From Trichoplax adhaerens (lineage: Eukaryota > Placozoa > Uniplacotomia > Trichoplacea > Trichoplacidae): a stretch of DNA of 64,000 nucleotides. Shown one piece after another: positions 25,211 through 38,100 of this stretch. The notes beneath the pieces are model-generated. The model saw only the letters and a program-made list of their open reading frames with translations. It was not told the origin of the DNA and ran no database searches. The stretch is from positions 2,127,454-2,191,453 of the forward strand of contig NW_002060946.1 of the NCBI RefSeq assembly GCF_000150275.1, in the 5' to 3' direction. Every line of letters starts with the position of its first letter. The first letter of the stretch is position 1. A program made the position numbers and the translations under genes.

Positions 25211-25958
25211 CACAGTTACCCTGGTACACTGGGATTGGCCTCGCACTCAACTGGACGAACAACCGGAAAGCAGACAGACAGTACGTTCCCCAGGAAAGAG
25301 GACTACTAAAAGTTGCAACGTCCAGTCCAATATACTGTAAAAGTGTAAATGCTGCGAGAGAAAAAATTCAATTTCCTCTCATCCTTGAAGTTCCATGGTC
25401 TACGGCATTGGATGTGCTGACAAGTAATTTGTAAAGTTCTAAATTATAATTGACGATACTACAAGAGATTGATACCAGTACAAGGTTCGAAATTATTATT
25501 TTAATACCAGATAGACTGCCGAAATAGCCCTCGGACGCTGCTGTGAAAGTGCCAAGTGGATTCCTCTCACGCCGCCGCGCCAGGTGATTATTAATTGTAG
25601 AGTACTTGGAAGTACCTACACCACATACTGTAGCAATAAATGCTTTGTACAGTCTTAGTCAGTGTCGACGTTGTTACCAGAGGACAGTGTTTTCAAGTAG
25701 GCATCGACGGTAGTTTGAAGACAGTATAGTGGAAAACGGCTGGTGGTGGATGACTACAACAGTGGACTGTATGATACGATAGCGTTCACGTGATACTGTA
25801 CGTATCAACATTTGGAAGAAAGCATTGAGGAGGTGGTTTATGGAAAATCCGTGAGCCAACTGGGAATTACAACATTTAGTTTTGTCGTCTATGCAGTTGG
25901 TGGTAGTTTATGTATTAACTTATTCAAATTGTAAAACTAAAATAGATCCCTAGATACA

Positions 25959-27644
25959 ATGATTCGTTCTGTAAGATATCGTTTAAGGGCGCTAAATATT
26001 AAGGCCATTGCTTTATTGGTTGCTATCCTTTTTGGGTTAATTCTTTTCGCGACTCAGCCTCCCTTGAGGAGGAACAAAGTCAACCACAGCATTAATGCCA
26101 ACAAAATAAATGCACGTATTCAATCTAAAACCAATAAGCCTGAGGCTTATGTTAAACCATCTACAAAAGGCAATTCCAATATAGTAAAACTGAAACATCC
26201 TTCAAAAGAAACTGCAGATCAACAGCAGCAACAGGCGCAACAACAACAACAACCAGCACCTGCTGATAATAATGCAGCGGCTAATGCACCGCCTAGTGAA
26301 CGCAAATTTCCTGGACATAGAGTCATCCATTTAGATTTAAAAGGAGCTCCTCCTAAGATGACCTATTATAAAAAGCTCTTTCCTTTCTTGCGTTCGCTTG
26401 GTGCTACAGGAGTACTCATTGAGTATGAAGATATGTTTCCGTATAAGGATAATTTAAAAGTTTTAGCTCGTACTGACGCTTACACGGAAAGCGAAGTCAA
26501 TGCAATTGTCCAACTTGCTGAAGAATTTAAACTTCTTGTAATTCCTTTAATCCAAACTTTTGGCCATCTAGAATTTATGTTAAAGCATCAACAATTTAAA
26601 CATTTACGTGCTCTCAGTACTTCCAAGAAGGCGCTATGCCCTTGCCAAAATTCTTCCTTACCAATATTGCTGGATATGGCAAAACAGGTCATTGCCTTGC
26701 ATCCCAATACCAAATATTTGCACATTGGTGGTGACGAAATCTACGACTTAATGAAATGTACCAAGTGTAAAGCATTAGCTTATAAAAAACATGACATGTA
26801 TTTATTACATATGGTGCCGCTACTTACAGAAATTAAATCATCTTGGCCTGAGTTAACTGTTCTGATGTGGGATGATATGTTGCGCTCATGGTCTGTAGAT
26901 CAAATGTTGACGCTACAAAATTTAGCAACCCCCATGGTTTGGGCTTATGAAGAAAACTTGTCTAAATACTTTCCTCAGACGATGTGGAAAAACTACAAGC
27001 AGGTATTTGGATCAGTGTGGATAGCGAGTGCTTTCAAAGGCGCATTGAGAAAAGATACGGATATCGTTCCACTCAATAAGCATATTGAAAATCAGTTACA
27101 GTGGTTAAAAATTATATCCAACTTAGATGGTATGGAAATTCCTGGCATTGCTATAACTGGTTGGTCAAGATTCGATCATTTTTCTCCACTATGTGAATTA
27201 CTACCAGCAGGTCTTCCATCATTAGCCTTGTGCTTGACAGCTTTGGATCGAGGTAGTGTAAATCCTGAGGTCATACATACTGTATCTGTAGATGCTTTGG
27301 GTTGTGCTGGTAAAATTTATGATGACAGCTCTGGTACTTATCAAGTCCAAAAATGTGGATTTCCTGGCAGTGATGTATTCCTCATTGTTAGTCGCTTAGA
27401 TTTATTACGTAACGAAGCCAAGGGTTTGCACACTCAAATCAAAATATTGGCACAAAAAGGTAGTAAAAAGGAACAAGTTAGTAAAGCAAGAGATATGCAC
27501 ACACGAGTCATGCAATTAAAGGCAGATGCCGAATCATCATTCGATGAAGTTTATAGTAAGTCGGTCACTAGTGCGTGGATCGATGAAAAAGTAGGTCCGG
27601 TTATAAAAATGGCTGAACAGATAGTTAAAATTGCAAGCAATTAA
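25959..27644 (+). CDS. HEXD: Membrane-anchored hexosaminidase D-like glycoside hydrolase (GH20), copy 2
   Basis: Single-exon, 561 residues, paralogue of copy 1 in the same orientation. A basic N-terminus and a hydrophobic helix (~15-31, IKAIALLVAILFGLILF) fit a type II anchor. Then comes a lysine-rich, low-complexity stalk (~35-115) with a Gln/Ala tract (QQQQQAQQQQQ, ~88-98). The GH20 domain begins near 120 with HLDLKGAPPK. It continues with IEYEDMFPY, LIQTFGHLEF, the catalytic pair in HIGGDEIYDL (Asp259, Glu260), ITGWSRFDHF and CELLPAGLPSLAL. The C-terminus is helical. Both catalytic acids are present, so activity is expected. The copies have clearly diverged along the protein, so the duplication is old. 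The longer stalk is the main difference. Confidence 0.91.
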   Translation: MIRSVRYRLRALNIKAIALLVAILFGLILFATQPPLRRNKVNHSINANKINARIQSKTNKPEAYVKPSTKGNSNIVKLKHPSKETADQQQQQAQQQQQPAPADNNAAANAPPSERKFPGHRVIHLDLKGAPPKMTYYKKLFPFLRSLGATGVLIEYEDMFPYKDNLKVLARTDAYTESEVNAIVQLAEEFKLLVIPLIQTFGHLEFMLKHQQFKHLRALSTSKKALCPCQNSSLPILLDMAKQVIALHPNTKYLHIGGDEIYDLMKCTKCKALAYKKHDMYLLHMVPLLTEIKSSWPELTVLMWDDMLRSWSVDQMLTLQNLATPMVWAYEENLSKYFPQTMWKNYKQVFGSVWIASAFKGALRKDTDIVPLNKHIENQLQWLKIISNLDGMEIPGIAITGWSRFDHFSPLCELLPAGLPSLALCLTALDRGSVNPEVIHTVSVDALGCAGKIYDDSSGTYQVQKCGFPGSDVFLIVSRLDLLRNEAKGLHTQIKILAQKGSKKEQVSKARDMHTRVMQLKADAESSFDEVYSKSVTSAWIDEKVGPVIKMAEQIVKIASN

Positions 27645-29713
27645 TTGTCATTATTGCCTCTAATTAAGTGAATAACATTATAAAAAATATATAGTTTGAT
27701 ATAACCAATTATTAATCCTGTCAGAGTTAGACTTGTATTTTGCCAAAGAAGCCGATGCATTATCGTAATCCTGCTTGTTCATGGTAGTTTCTATACCTTA
27801 TGACATATTCATATTCGGTATACAATATTACTACAACCAATTTTCATTCGTTGAAAGTATAATACTGTACTGTAATGTTTCGTGTAGATATAACAGTTTA
27901 CTATTTCCGCTATCAATGAAATTTTTCTATCTGTGCACAACTTGTTAAAAGGAATACATTAATAAGGTTCACGCGGTACATGATCGCTGTAAGTATTCAT
28001 TATATCAGATAATGAATTACAATATAATTATTCGCCAACCAAAATCGATGGATACTTGTGTTTTAAAAGTGATCTATGACACACTTGATAATATTGACTA
28101 GTTCTACATTAAGTGTAGCTTTTTGATTAACTGTTGTTAACGATTTAGAGATCTGATTCAATAAAATCGACTTTTATAAGTAGTTAGTGATGTGAAGTTT
28201 GGTACACATATATATATATATATACATATTCAGCTATGCTAAACATAACAATTGCGTTGAACTTCTTACTAATGTGTCTATTTCTGTTAATAATCCGTTG
28301 CAATGCTATCATGCATTGCAACAATTATATAGTATCTATGGTGGCACTTTGGGAATCATCTATACAGTATATAGCGCATAGATATATTTTGTGAATATTA
28401 TTGTTTAATTTATGTCATTAATAGCGTATGGTTGTAACTTATGATACTGAACTGCTGAACACAATTAGATACCTTACAATCTATTCAAAATGATACGATA
28501 ACGTGATTGACCGATAATACTCATGCTTATCAGCACCAGATGAAATACGTATCGTATGCTTTTCATGTTTTAATTCTGACTTTACTACTTATGACCAGAC
28601 CTATCTATGGAAGAAGTAAATCATTTTGCAGAAATGCACAATTTTGCATCTCAAATCTTAAGATCTTTGCATAAGTCCTGTTTTTTATCAAACGTGTCGT
28701 GTATATGCGAATCATTAAAATTGCGTACTATATGATAATAAAGGATTGATATATCAAATAATAATGTTGTTTACTGACAAAGGATCTAAGATAACAACAG
28801 GCAATCGTAAGCCAGTTATGATGCCAATTCGTGTCTATATGTAACATTTCTGCAAGGCTATATCACGTAAATGAATTAATCAAAATATCAATCCGTTAAA
28901 GTAGCTTGTAGGATGCTAAATACTCCCATGTCTTACTGTACTGTACATATTTGCAATTGAAATACGAGTATACGTTCGTCTAGTACTGTATATTTAAGAA
29001 ACGGCGAAAGAGAAACTTTAGAGGAGACTACAATTAAGAGAATTTAAATAATTTAACGTTATAGTAAATCATCACATGAGCACAAAACGGATTTGTCTGC
29101 AACTGTAAAATCTTTTTATTTCGAATTGTTACATTAACGATGCTGAATTAGCCTTCGTATTATGAAGCAAATCGTTCTAGTAGACGTTATTTATAATTAC
29201 GTAACGGTAAAGATCATGATAATGACACATACGTATTACGCTGAAACACACATTTATATAAATCTGCTTACACTAATTGTTACATTTTATTAATCATATA
29301 AATGTGTCTAATCTGCAATGAATTAGTTTGCTGCTTTCCCAAGGTATGCTATCCTTGACTTTATTTCAAGCGTCATTCTTACTAGAAATAGTGAAGAGTA
29401 CCCTTTCGATACTACCATTTGTTGATGAATTTCATCTTATTTTAACAGCAGTATTCCATTAAGCATAGCTTATTTTTGATTAAAGCTTCGCTAGTATTAA
29501 AACTGCATGGGTATGAAAACAGTTAATAAATTATCATCGAATACACATAGCAACTAAGAGCAATTGATTTAATAAAACAGCATGACAATACGGAAGTATA
29601 CATATAGTATAATTATAAAGTAAAATTAACGAGTGATTCTTCAAGTATTGCTATGTTCAATTCATCATCCGCTTTTAATAGATTAATAAAGTATGCACAT
29701 TCCAACTCTTATA
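27645..29713. other. Intergenic between convergent HEXD copy 2 and COQ7
   Basis: Contains the 3' flanks of both genes. Sparse CTGTA pentamers appear near 27865 and 28935, and there is a short (TA)n run near 28206-28225. No exon recognised. Confidence 0.55.
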
Positions 29714-30917
29714 TTAGATCCTCTCTGATAACCAGATTGCAATCCTACAACCACCTTGTATAACTTGTTTGAGACCATCGTATAATGGCGCTTCCGTTGC
29801 ATTATGTTCCATACCTGTATCCAGATGCTCTAATTCTTCGTCGCGAAAACGCTTTATAACGCTTAGAAGTTCCTTATGTTCATCACTATTACTAATGCTG
29901 TCGTCAGCATTACCATGTGCCACAAGTTGGCGAAGTTGATTGTTATAGTGGTCCCCTATCACTTCTTCGACAGCCACCGTACAAGCCATTGCAGCCTCTT
30001 TGCCAAGCATAGCTGTACCAGCTCCTAATCACAGCAAACAAATTGTAGAAATTTTATAGGTATTGTCGGAAATGTTAATGAGAGTAAAATAATTCGGATA
30101 TGAGAATTACCGAAATTTTGTCAACGTTGACGATTTCAAGGCAAAGCAACGCACTAATACTGTACAATTCTAACTTTACTACTCATACACTAATCGTGAG
30201 AGATTTTGTTCTACCACTACATACAGTATGATGTAGTAGCTTGATCAATCATGCGTCAAAATAGTGTGTGGTAAACGTTGCGCTTAACTAACCTAGAACA
30301 TAGCCAGCTACTGTCCAAAGTGGTAGCAAGGCTGTAGGACGTGCACGGTGATCTGGAATTAATTTCTCAAATGTTTGTAGATGCTCCTGTAACAGTACAA
30401 TACAAATAAATATAGCATTCGTTGTAGTTATGGAGGTACGTAGGCTTCTCCTACAATCTATGCAAAAGTAACCATTGCTGCCCATTCTTAGATAGTAAAT
30501 TGAGACTATTGTACAATGTATAGTAGCATACAGTACAGTATATCGATTCAATCCACAGACAATTGCTGAAATCGCTTTTACGTGTATTTAGCAGCTTCAC
30601 TCTGACACACATATACTTAATAAATAGTTTCTATCTACATCTATCAGCCATAACATACACTACAATTTTTAATCTACATATACGCGTATAGACGCTTTAA
30701 TTTCTCGTTGATCCTAACCATCGATACATACCTTTTCTTGTTCCCACATTTTCTTGATGACAGGTCCAACAGGAGTTTTGCCTAGCACAGCTAGTTGGCC
30801 AGCGTAGATTCTATCAGCACCTAATTCACCAGCATGATCAACCCGTAATACCCTATCAATTAGCTTATTATAATCGCTTTTCTTCCCTAATAATCGCGTC
30901 GTGACACGAAACGCCAT
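29714..30917 (-). CDS. COQ7: 5-demethoxyubiquinone hydroxylase, mitochondrial (3 exons)
   Basis: Di-iron hydroxylase for the penultimate step of ubiquinone synthesis, on the matrix face of the inner membrane with COQ9. Exons: 30732-30917, 30293-30386, 29714-30024 (591 nt, 196 residues; human 217). The ferritin-like iron ligands are in place: Glu31 in VDHAGELGADRIYAGQ, Glu61 and His64 in EQEKEHL, the Glu pair in ACTVAVEEVIGDHY (~113-114), and the Glu/His of FRDEELEH. The C-terminus CRIAIWLSERI matches the family. The start MAFRVTTRLLGKK is short but basic, a plausible presequence. Upstream of it a good acceptor (TTGTTGCAG, exon from 30935) pairs with a donor at 31048 (CGTAAG/GTATGT). This suggests a 5' untranslated exon, because no other ATG opens the frame. 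Confidence 0.94.
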
Positions 30918-31419
30918 GTTGCAGCATTGGGTCTTCTGCAACAATCAACAAACATACTAATAATGAATCATTAACTGTAAGTAAAAGTATACCAATGGTC
31001 GTTAATCCGCACCACAACGTATAGAGTTTCACACGCATGCTACATACCTTACGAATACAATGTCACCGATTTCCTGATGTTTCTCGGATGTTTCTGGTCT
31101 TAACTAGCCTACCAAGAGCAAAATCGGTTGTCCAACATGAAGGCTGCAAAGCAATTGATTTGAAATTTAGTATCGCTAAGCTACAACGACAACATTGCAT
31201 GCAACATGTACCTTCAAGTCTAACCGTAGTGCTGTCCACAACTCTAGCCGATGACGATATTGCAGTACCAAACACGACTCTAAAAGTGATACTGGTACAT
31301 TACACTGCAGCCAAAAAGAAAGAAATATACAGTATTCCCCTGTTACCTATGTACAGTACCATAACTGCAACAATCCTACAGTCTAAAGCGTATTTTTGTC
31401 TAGCTGATTCTCTATATTG

Positions 31420-31456
31420 TGCTGTACTGTACAGTACATACTGTACAGTATAGCAC
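31420..31456. repeat. Hairpin of CTGTA pentamers in the COQ7 5' flank
   Basis: GTGCTGTACTGTACAG and, after TACATA, CTGTACAGTATAGCAC are reverse complements with one mismatch. The first arm holds a perfect 14-bp palindrome, GTACTGTACAGTAC (31424-31437). More pentamers follow to about 31486. Confidence 0.65.
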
Positions 31457-31604
31457 TTACAGTACTGTAGTCCTAGTACTGTAGTCATTTGAGCTTTTTA
31501 TAGGCTAATTTTAGGGCGATGTGTGTACCGTCGTCTGTCCGCTCGTCTATAAAAGAAAGAAGCGACTGTTGATGTCCACAATCATCTCGGAATTCAATTT
31601 TTGC

Positions 31605-31654
31605 CTAAACTATATCATATTGCGAAATATATCATATTGACTGATATAGTTTAG
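31605..31654. repeat. Inverted repeat CTAAACTATATCA ... TGATATAGTTTAG
   Basis: Two 13-bp perfect arms flank a 24-bp spacer that itself repeats ATATCATATTG. It is small and of unknown role. Confidence 0.55.
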
Positions 31655-32461
31655 AATCTTTACCTATCATTGAAGTTATTATTACTCCATAATCATAGAG
31701 CTAAACACATCTTGTCTATACAGAGTCATTCAGTTTCTACGATCTACAGCAATTTTAATTGAGGCTCTCTCTATTCCCGGAGCCTGATAGAGGAAGATTA
31801 CCTCGCGCATCCGTTTTTATTCTTATGATAATAATAAAAAACTGCCGTTTTATGAATTTCTTACTTAATCACTGAGCTTAATCCTGGTATAGAAGACAGC
31901 ATAACATTATAAGAGTAGGACTTCATGCAAATCCGAACACTGTTAATATATTATATCGACAGGAGCACATAGTTACAATGCTGCGATATTGTATGTAAAG
32001 AGCTTTAGTTAAAAAATAAATAAACCCCCAAAAATGGTGCCCATTTTATACGAGATCGTAGCTACTAGCTAAGGCTCTGCTCGTTCTACTTCGTATACGT
32101 ATTTTACTGAGTACTTGATATGAATTTAATAGACTGCATACATAACTGCTAGAGTTGTATCACGAGTGTAAAATCCACCATAATACTGTAGTTGAAAGAT
32201 ACCTCAGGAAAGCCTCTATAGACGAAACAGTGGTTTATGGGAATAAATAGAATAGGCACATCGGAACTTTATTATATTAGGCTGACTATCAATTGCTGCC
32301 CATATTCACTATATCTGTATACTGAAAATAACACAGTCTAAAATTAGTTCTCAGGCTTATCGATAATAAATGAATGTAAAGTTATAGGTAAGACTCATGC
32401 AGTTAAAACATTAATATCACGACGTACTTCATAGAATAGGAGTATAAACAAATAATAAGAC

Positions 32462-32677
32462 ATCAAAGCAATCCAAACAACTATACAATTATCTCCCCTG
32501 AGCTTCTGTATTTATTTATTTTTTCTAGTAAATTGTTAGGTGACTTTTAACGGTAAAATTTTAGATATCAAGCAATCCAAACAAATGCATAATTATCTTC
32601 CCTGAACTCCAAGATTTGTTTACTTTCTTTTCCCATTAAACTACTGTATTAAAAGACTTAAACGGTTAAATTTCAAA
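32462..32677. repeat. Diverged ~108-bp direct tandem duplication
   Basis: The two units share CAATCCAAACAA, ATTATCT(C/T)CCCTGA, TTTATTT/TTTACTT, TTAACGGT or TAAACGGTTAAA and AATTT. They lie head to tail with no open frame. Confidence 0.6.
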
Positions 32678-33926
32678 CCACATATCGTACAAATATTTCG
32701 ATTGTCAATTGAACTCAACATGGAAATTGCCATAATACAATACCACCAGCGTTAATGTAATCTACCTCTTCTTTGCATAAACTAACCGGGTATTAATACT
32801 GTATGGGTGTAGTATCTATCTAAAGGTTTGCTACACGAGCTCCTATAATATAATCAATTTAGTAGGGCTGAACAATAGAACCTTCTTCCTAGTTTTTATC
32901 TTTTCCGTTGTATATCTATGAATTGAGACTATGCACTTTCTATTTTACTTAAAAATATAAGTTGATGATAAAAGTATAGCTTAAATCTGATAATTATGTA
33001 GTAATAAATGATGGCTTCACACTAGTCATGTTATTAGTATATTTTTTTTAAAATGGCCATTTTATATTTAATTAATAATATTAATATAGAGTTAGAGCTA
33101 GGACATTCCGATAAGTTAAAATTATTATGAATAATTTCAAAAATCCTATAAAATATTGTCAATATTTTGTTTACTGTAATGTTAACTAGCCGCTGCCGAT
33201 TGAAAGGAGTTGTTAATAACCTTGCTTTTTCAGTAGGTAACGCTAATCGATAACATCCTGTCAATTACCGGTGTGCCATATACAGGTAATCACTGAAGTA
33301 AGACAATTAGCCGATAAAAAATGTGTCTTAAAAGCCAATATTTTTAGAACATTTCTTGAAGGAAGCTTTATAATTAATCAATACTATTGCGTGTATATTG
33401 TTTTCTAATAAATGAATGACACTCATTGGTATGCTTGAAAGTAGTAGAGAACGTTTAGGCTATGATACGATGTCGACCGCATCTTAAATATTTTACATAA
33501 CAAATTCATAATTTTCCATTAACCAAACATAGAATAACATAGCTAGAAACGTAACTAAAATCTTAGAATCATTTATTTAAACTTTATATTATCTACTTGC
33601 TTCGAAGAAGCACAATGGCGTATGGTACATACTATGATAGTATAGCGGTACATACGTATGTAACAGTAGTATATATGCTACGGTCAATCTATATATATAT
33701 ATAACTAATTTCAACATGATTGCGATGACAGTCTATGTTTAAATAATTGATAAATGCTTCTACAAAAGCATAATACCTTTCTATAACACTAGTGCCAGCT
33801 GTATTACTGTAGAACGTGATCAAATTAACGCCCGAAAACGATAGGCTTACAATATAGCTTGAACAATCTCAGACTATGCTTAGTACACATACAAAGAAAG
33901 CAATTACGCATTTTCACTTCTTTAGT

Positions 33927-34043
33927 NNNNNNNNNNNNNNNNNNNNNNNNNNNNNNNNNNNNNNNNNNNNNNNNNNNNNNNNNNNNNNNNNNNNNNNNNN
34001 NNNNNNNNNNNNNNNNNNNNNNNNNNNNNNNNNNNNNNNNNNN
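33927..34043. other. Assembly gap (N run, 117 positions)
   Basis: Unknown bases. The frame that spans it at 33859-34086 is an artefact of the Ns. Confidence 0.98.
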
Positions 34044-34920
34044 CGGTAGCTCTCAATATCTAAGAATTTTATTTATTTTAGATTGAAAGGCTATTATAGG
34101 TACTATTCAATATTATCAATTTGATTTAGTAGTCCCTGATCAAAATGGAAAGATTTTAAAGCTGGAGTGTTATTTTATCAATTGCTATTTTGCCATCATG
34201 ACCTGAATATAATTTCATATTTTTAACCAGTACATTAATAGGACATAATAAATAAGGAAGTTAGTACTATACCCGAACAGTATTGTAAATAAAAGCCAGC
34301 TCGAGTTATACAATGCCATTATTAGACTTTTTCATGCTAAAATAATTCTATCAACCTTGTCTAACACTATTTATGTACACACGCATTTATAAACCCGAAG
34401 AATTGATTTTACAGCGAATGAATTAACAACTATATATATATTATAGGCAATAGGATATTTTCTAACACAATCACGTCTTGTGTTTTAAGTATGCTAACAG
34501 AAACATGTAAAAATAGTTTATTCTAATTTTCATCTATTATAACTAGGTAAATTTTTATTTTTACTACCCGATACTGTAAGTTAGTGACTTACTGTATATT
34601 TTCTACGGTAGAGTAATTTCTAAGCTGTAGATACAATAATTTTTTTATTTAATGTGTTTACTGAAAAGTTTCTAATCTGAAATACTATAGTACTGATTAC
34701 ACCTGTCTATACAGCATATATTGATATAGTAAATATTTTAATAAATGGAAATAATTGTACGGTTTGCAGTGCCTAATAAGAATGAAGTATGGAACGCCAT
34801 AGTATGTGTACACTTTAATATTGAATACGAGCGCCTCTTTGATGAACAACATATTTACTACTGGCCCTTTAGTTCAAGTAGAGATAAAATTCACTCATGG
34901 ATTTATTATTGACTATAAAA

Positions 34921-35170
34921 TATCAGTGGCCAACTGATAAATCATCTTTCCTTGAGATTAGCTGATGAAATTTATTATTAAACTTATTGCTAACTATTAG
35001 AACATCAGCAGACAGCTAATAAGTAGTCTATCTTTCTTTTAAGACTAATCAGAAAAAGTTACAGTTAAAACGTATTATAGACAACAAAAACATCAGCCAT
35101 CAACTAATAGCTAGCCTAGTATTCCCTTAAGATTAACTGATTAAAATTTAATATTTAATAAATTTAACGT
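34921..35170. repeat. Degenerate ~85-bp tandem repeat
   Basis: Three units open with ATCAGTGGCCAACTGATAA, ATCAGCAGACAGCTAATAA and ATCAGCCATCAACTAATAG. Each is followed by CTT-rich sequence and a (C/T)TGAGATTAG- or TTAAGA(C/T)TAA-like stretch. No coding signal. Confidence 0.5.
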
Positions 35171-38100
35171 CTACCTTTTAGTTCTGCCTGATTTAAAAAT
35201 TAATTTCGACACTTAATACAGCCGATCAGCATATCATGATCTAATTTATGAAGAAATTCTACAGTAACTGAATCGATTTAAATACATTATTCTTCATCCA
35301 TCTTTTAGTTCTAACTAATTTTATAAGCTGCTGCAATCATTAATATAAGCCATCAGGCTATCGTTACAATGCTATTGCCTAATTGAAATGAAGTTTAAAA
35401 AAACTGGTTTACAAGTAATAATTGCTTCTAAAATTGCAGCAGTGAACACAGTCTATCAGCCCAATGATACCATAATTTTGGTAAGGTATTGACCAATTTA
35501 AATTCAATATTTCCGATAGCAATGAGCTAACTTATACGTAACGTAATGTAACGCCATGGAAAAGCGTAAAAATTTAATTAATTTTTCGCAGTTGATTAGG
35601 TATATATTCATACTGATACTACAGTTATTACCGTTGAAAGTGAAAAGGATGTTCAAATATGTCAAGGAAGGATATGATCAGGAAAGCGCAACATTAATGG
35701 AGAAATCGTGAAGATTAGCTGACATTGTCTGCAGTTAGATCTCGATTCTCTAAATGGAACTGTCAAATTTGATCATAGACGGACACACTAAGAATCTACC
35801 TCTATTAAAAATCGGCAACTCAAAAGTTCTACCTAATTCTTGACTGACGATTTATTCAAAAAGTTGCTTGATAATAAGAATAAAACACTCTATTAAACTC
35901 CATAAATCAAAGATATATACGTATATACATTCATGTTTGCCTCTTTTCTTCCTCCTACATTGATTCTCTTTCATATCTTCCAAAATACCAGGATAGTCAG
36001 GGTTTTGCTTCGTTTATGCTATTATATATCATTTTATACAGTAAATTAATTAATTTTTAATAAACCCTTTCCAATTACTGTAATGTCTTTTCTTTCCATT
36101 ATCAATTGGATTTACAAGACATAGACGTGACAAAACAATTTAAAAAATATAGTACTTCCTTGTATTAGAGGCTGTTAAATCTATTCTGAAGTTGACGATG
36201 ACGCGTTTTCTGTACGATATTTTGAAATTACAATTCAATAGGATTCATTTTCTATTGAATTTCTACCAACATCCATGTTGTCTAACAGGGCCGATCGCTT
36301 TCGTAGTCTTTAATGATATCTATGACCAATATCTTTTATAAATGGCCAGTAGAAGTAAATAACTAATTCAAATTTTAATGCATTCCAAAACAATATTGTT
36401 TAACATCATTGAAGTTGTTCTCTTACTATGGCATTACTCTCGATAGTATAAACACCCAAATTGGTATTTCAATATTATTTACGCATTTTACTTTGATTTT
36501 TCCTGGCCTACACTTTGAGGTGTCATGTTATTCCTAGCTTGTATAGTAAAATAACATCAGTACTAAAGAAATAGATTGTTATTCTTCTGTTATTACTAAG
36601 AGGTTGCCATGATGAGTAAATAATCTTCCTCTAAGATAAGTAAATAATCAGCCAATAATATTAAAATATTCCTCTTTAATAATACTATCATTGGGGATGA
36701 GCTCTATTCTTGACGTTTTTATTGACGCTATTGCTAAAAATCGTCATTTTTAAGCAAATAATCATTCGCGAAAAAAATTGAAAAGATGCATTTCTCAATA
36801 GATTTTGCTTACTCTTTCGTTGTTTATGAGGTTTAATTTGAATACGGATTGAATTGATTTAGCTTATGGATTCCCCATCTAAACAGTGATATTCAAGAAG
36901 TTTGGATAGAGGACTTTTCTTCATCTATTAATTTATACCAATACATATTGATTTAATAGTATTTTTAATATTCATTGATCTTAACTATAAACTACATGAA
37001 AATTCATCTTTATTGATGAATGAAGGGATTATCATTTTTTATTTTTTTCAAGTTGTGATTGAACAACTTTAATTAAAAAACTTTTAACTTACGAATAAAT
37101 GAATTTGAAAAAAATTTTTCTCACTCTAATTGAAAGTTTTACTTCCATCCTATTAGCCAAACTACTTTACGATGAGAGTAAAAACATTTTCCACATCGTG
37201 AATTGCTACTCAATCTTAACTTTAGTGTAAAATCATTGGAGTAGATATAACGAAGAAGGAATCAATAATAAAAAATCACGTCTTGTTTTTAATAACGATA
37301 ACATTCAACAAATCATGAGCAGATATGGTCTATTTCATCCAATAAATTAATTGTCAAATTAATATTGACAAAAATGGAGAATCCAACTACTAAGAGTATA
37401 GGACTGAATAGGTCACAAATTGAATCGAGATTGTTTCCTCTTGCTTTTGTTTCTAACTAGCCTCATTAAGAAGTAGGTAGAATAATAGTAATTACTTTTT
37501 TTCATTCTACCCTGTTATTCTAAGAAATCAACATTTTTCCTTGGTTATGTTGACATTTTCGACCGAACTTTTACAATAAATTGAATACAATACAATGACT
37601 TGTTTAACGGGCATAAATTGCTTTTCATTCGATTGCATTAAAGCGCCAACTTGATGTAATAGCTGTCGGACTTTTGTTACGTACAATTGGTATACAATCT
37701 AGATAATATACTGATTAGTTTCCAAGCATTCCCAAATCATTTAAATACAACAAAATAACCATTTCTGGCATTGCTCCTCACTTTGATTAGAATAGTGCTC
37801 GCACTATTTTGTGCATTCTTGGAACAAATAGATTTAGTAGATTGCTCTTACTTCTACCTCAATTTTGATCTCTATCCATTCCACTGTCACCGTTGTTGTT
37901 GTTATTCATCGTCCTGATCGCAAGCTTTCCTTAGAAAATTAATAAGACCGAGGTTGAAATATTCAATACTATCAAGAAATTGCATCACAGGTAAACTATA
38001 GATTGATAAATTCATTAAAATAACTTGATGACATCTGTAAAATTAATGAAAACGCACGTAGACACAAGATCCTTTTTCAAATTATATGAAAATAATATAA

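Larger units (their letters stand above)
22377..25958. other. Intergenic between the two HEXD genes
   Basis: The first ~2.4 kb is plain AT-rich sequence with no recognisable exon. The last kilobase is the 5' flank of HEXD copy 2 and contains a dense TACAG/CTGTA cluster (24955-25210), listed separately. The open frame at 24935-25246 on the minus strand is produced by that cluster. A CCCTAG just before the start of copy 2 could be an acceptor for a 5' untranslated exon. Confidence 0.55.

Noticed and set aside
24935-25246. 103-codon minus-strand frame upstream of HEXD copy 2
   Set aside because: Again driven by the pentamer cluster; low-complexity Thr/Tyr/Ser/Cys content and no domain.
31037-31453. 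138-codon plus-strand frame in the COQ7 5' flank, with an opposing minus-strand frame
   Set aside because: Ends inside the pentamer cluster, has no recognisable domain, and overlaps the likely COQ7 promoter and 5' exon.
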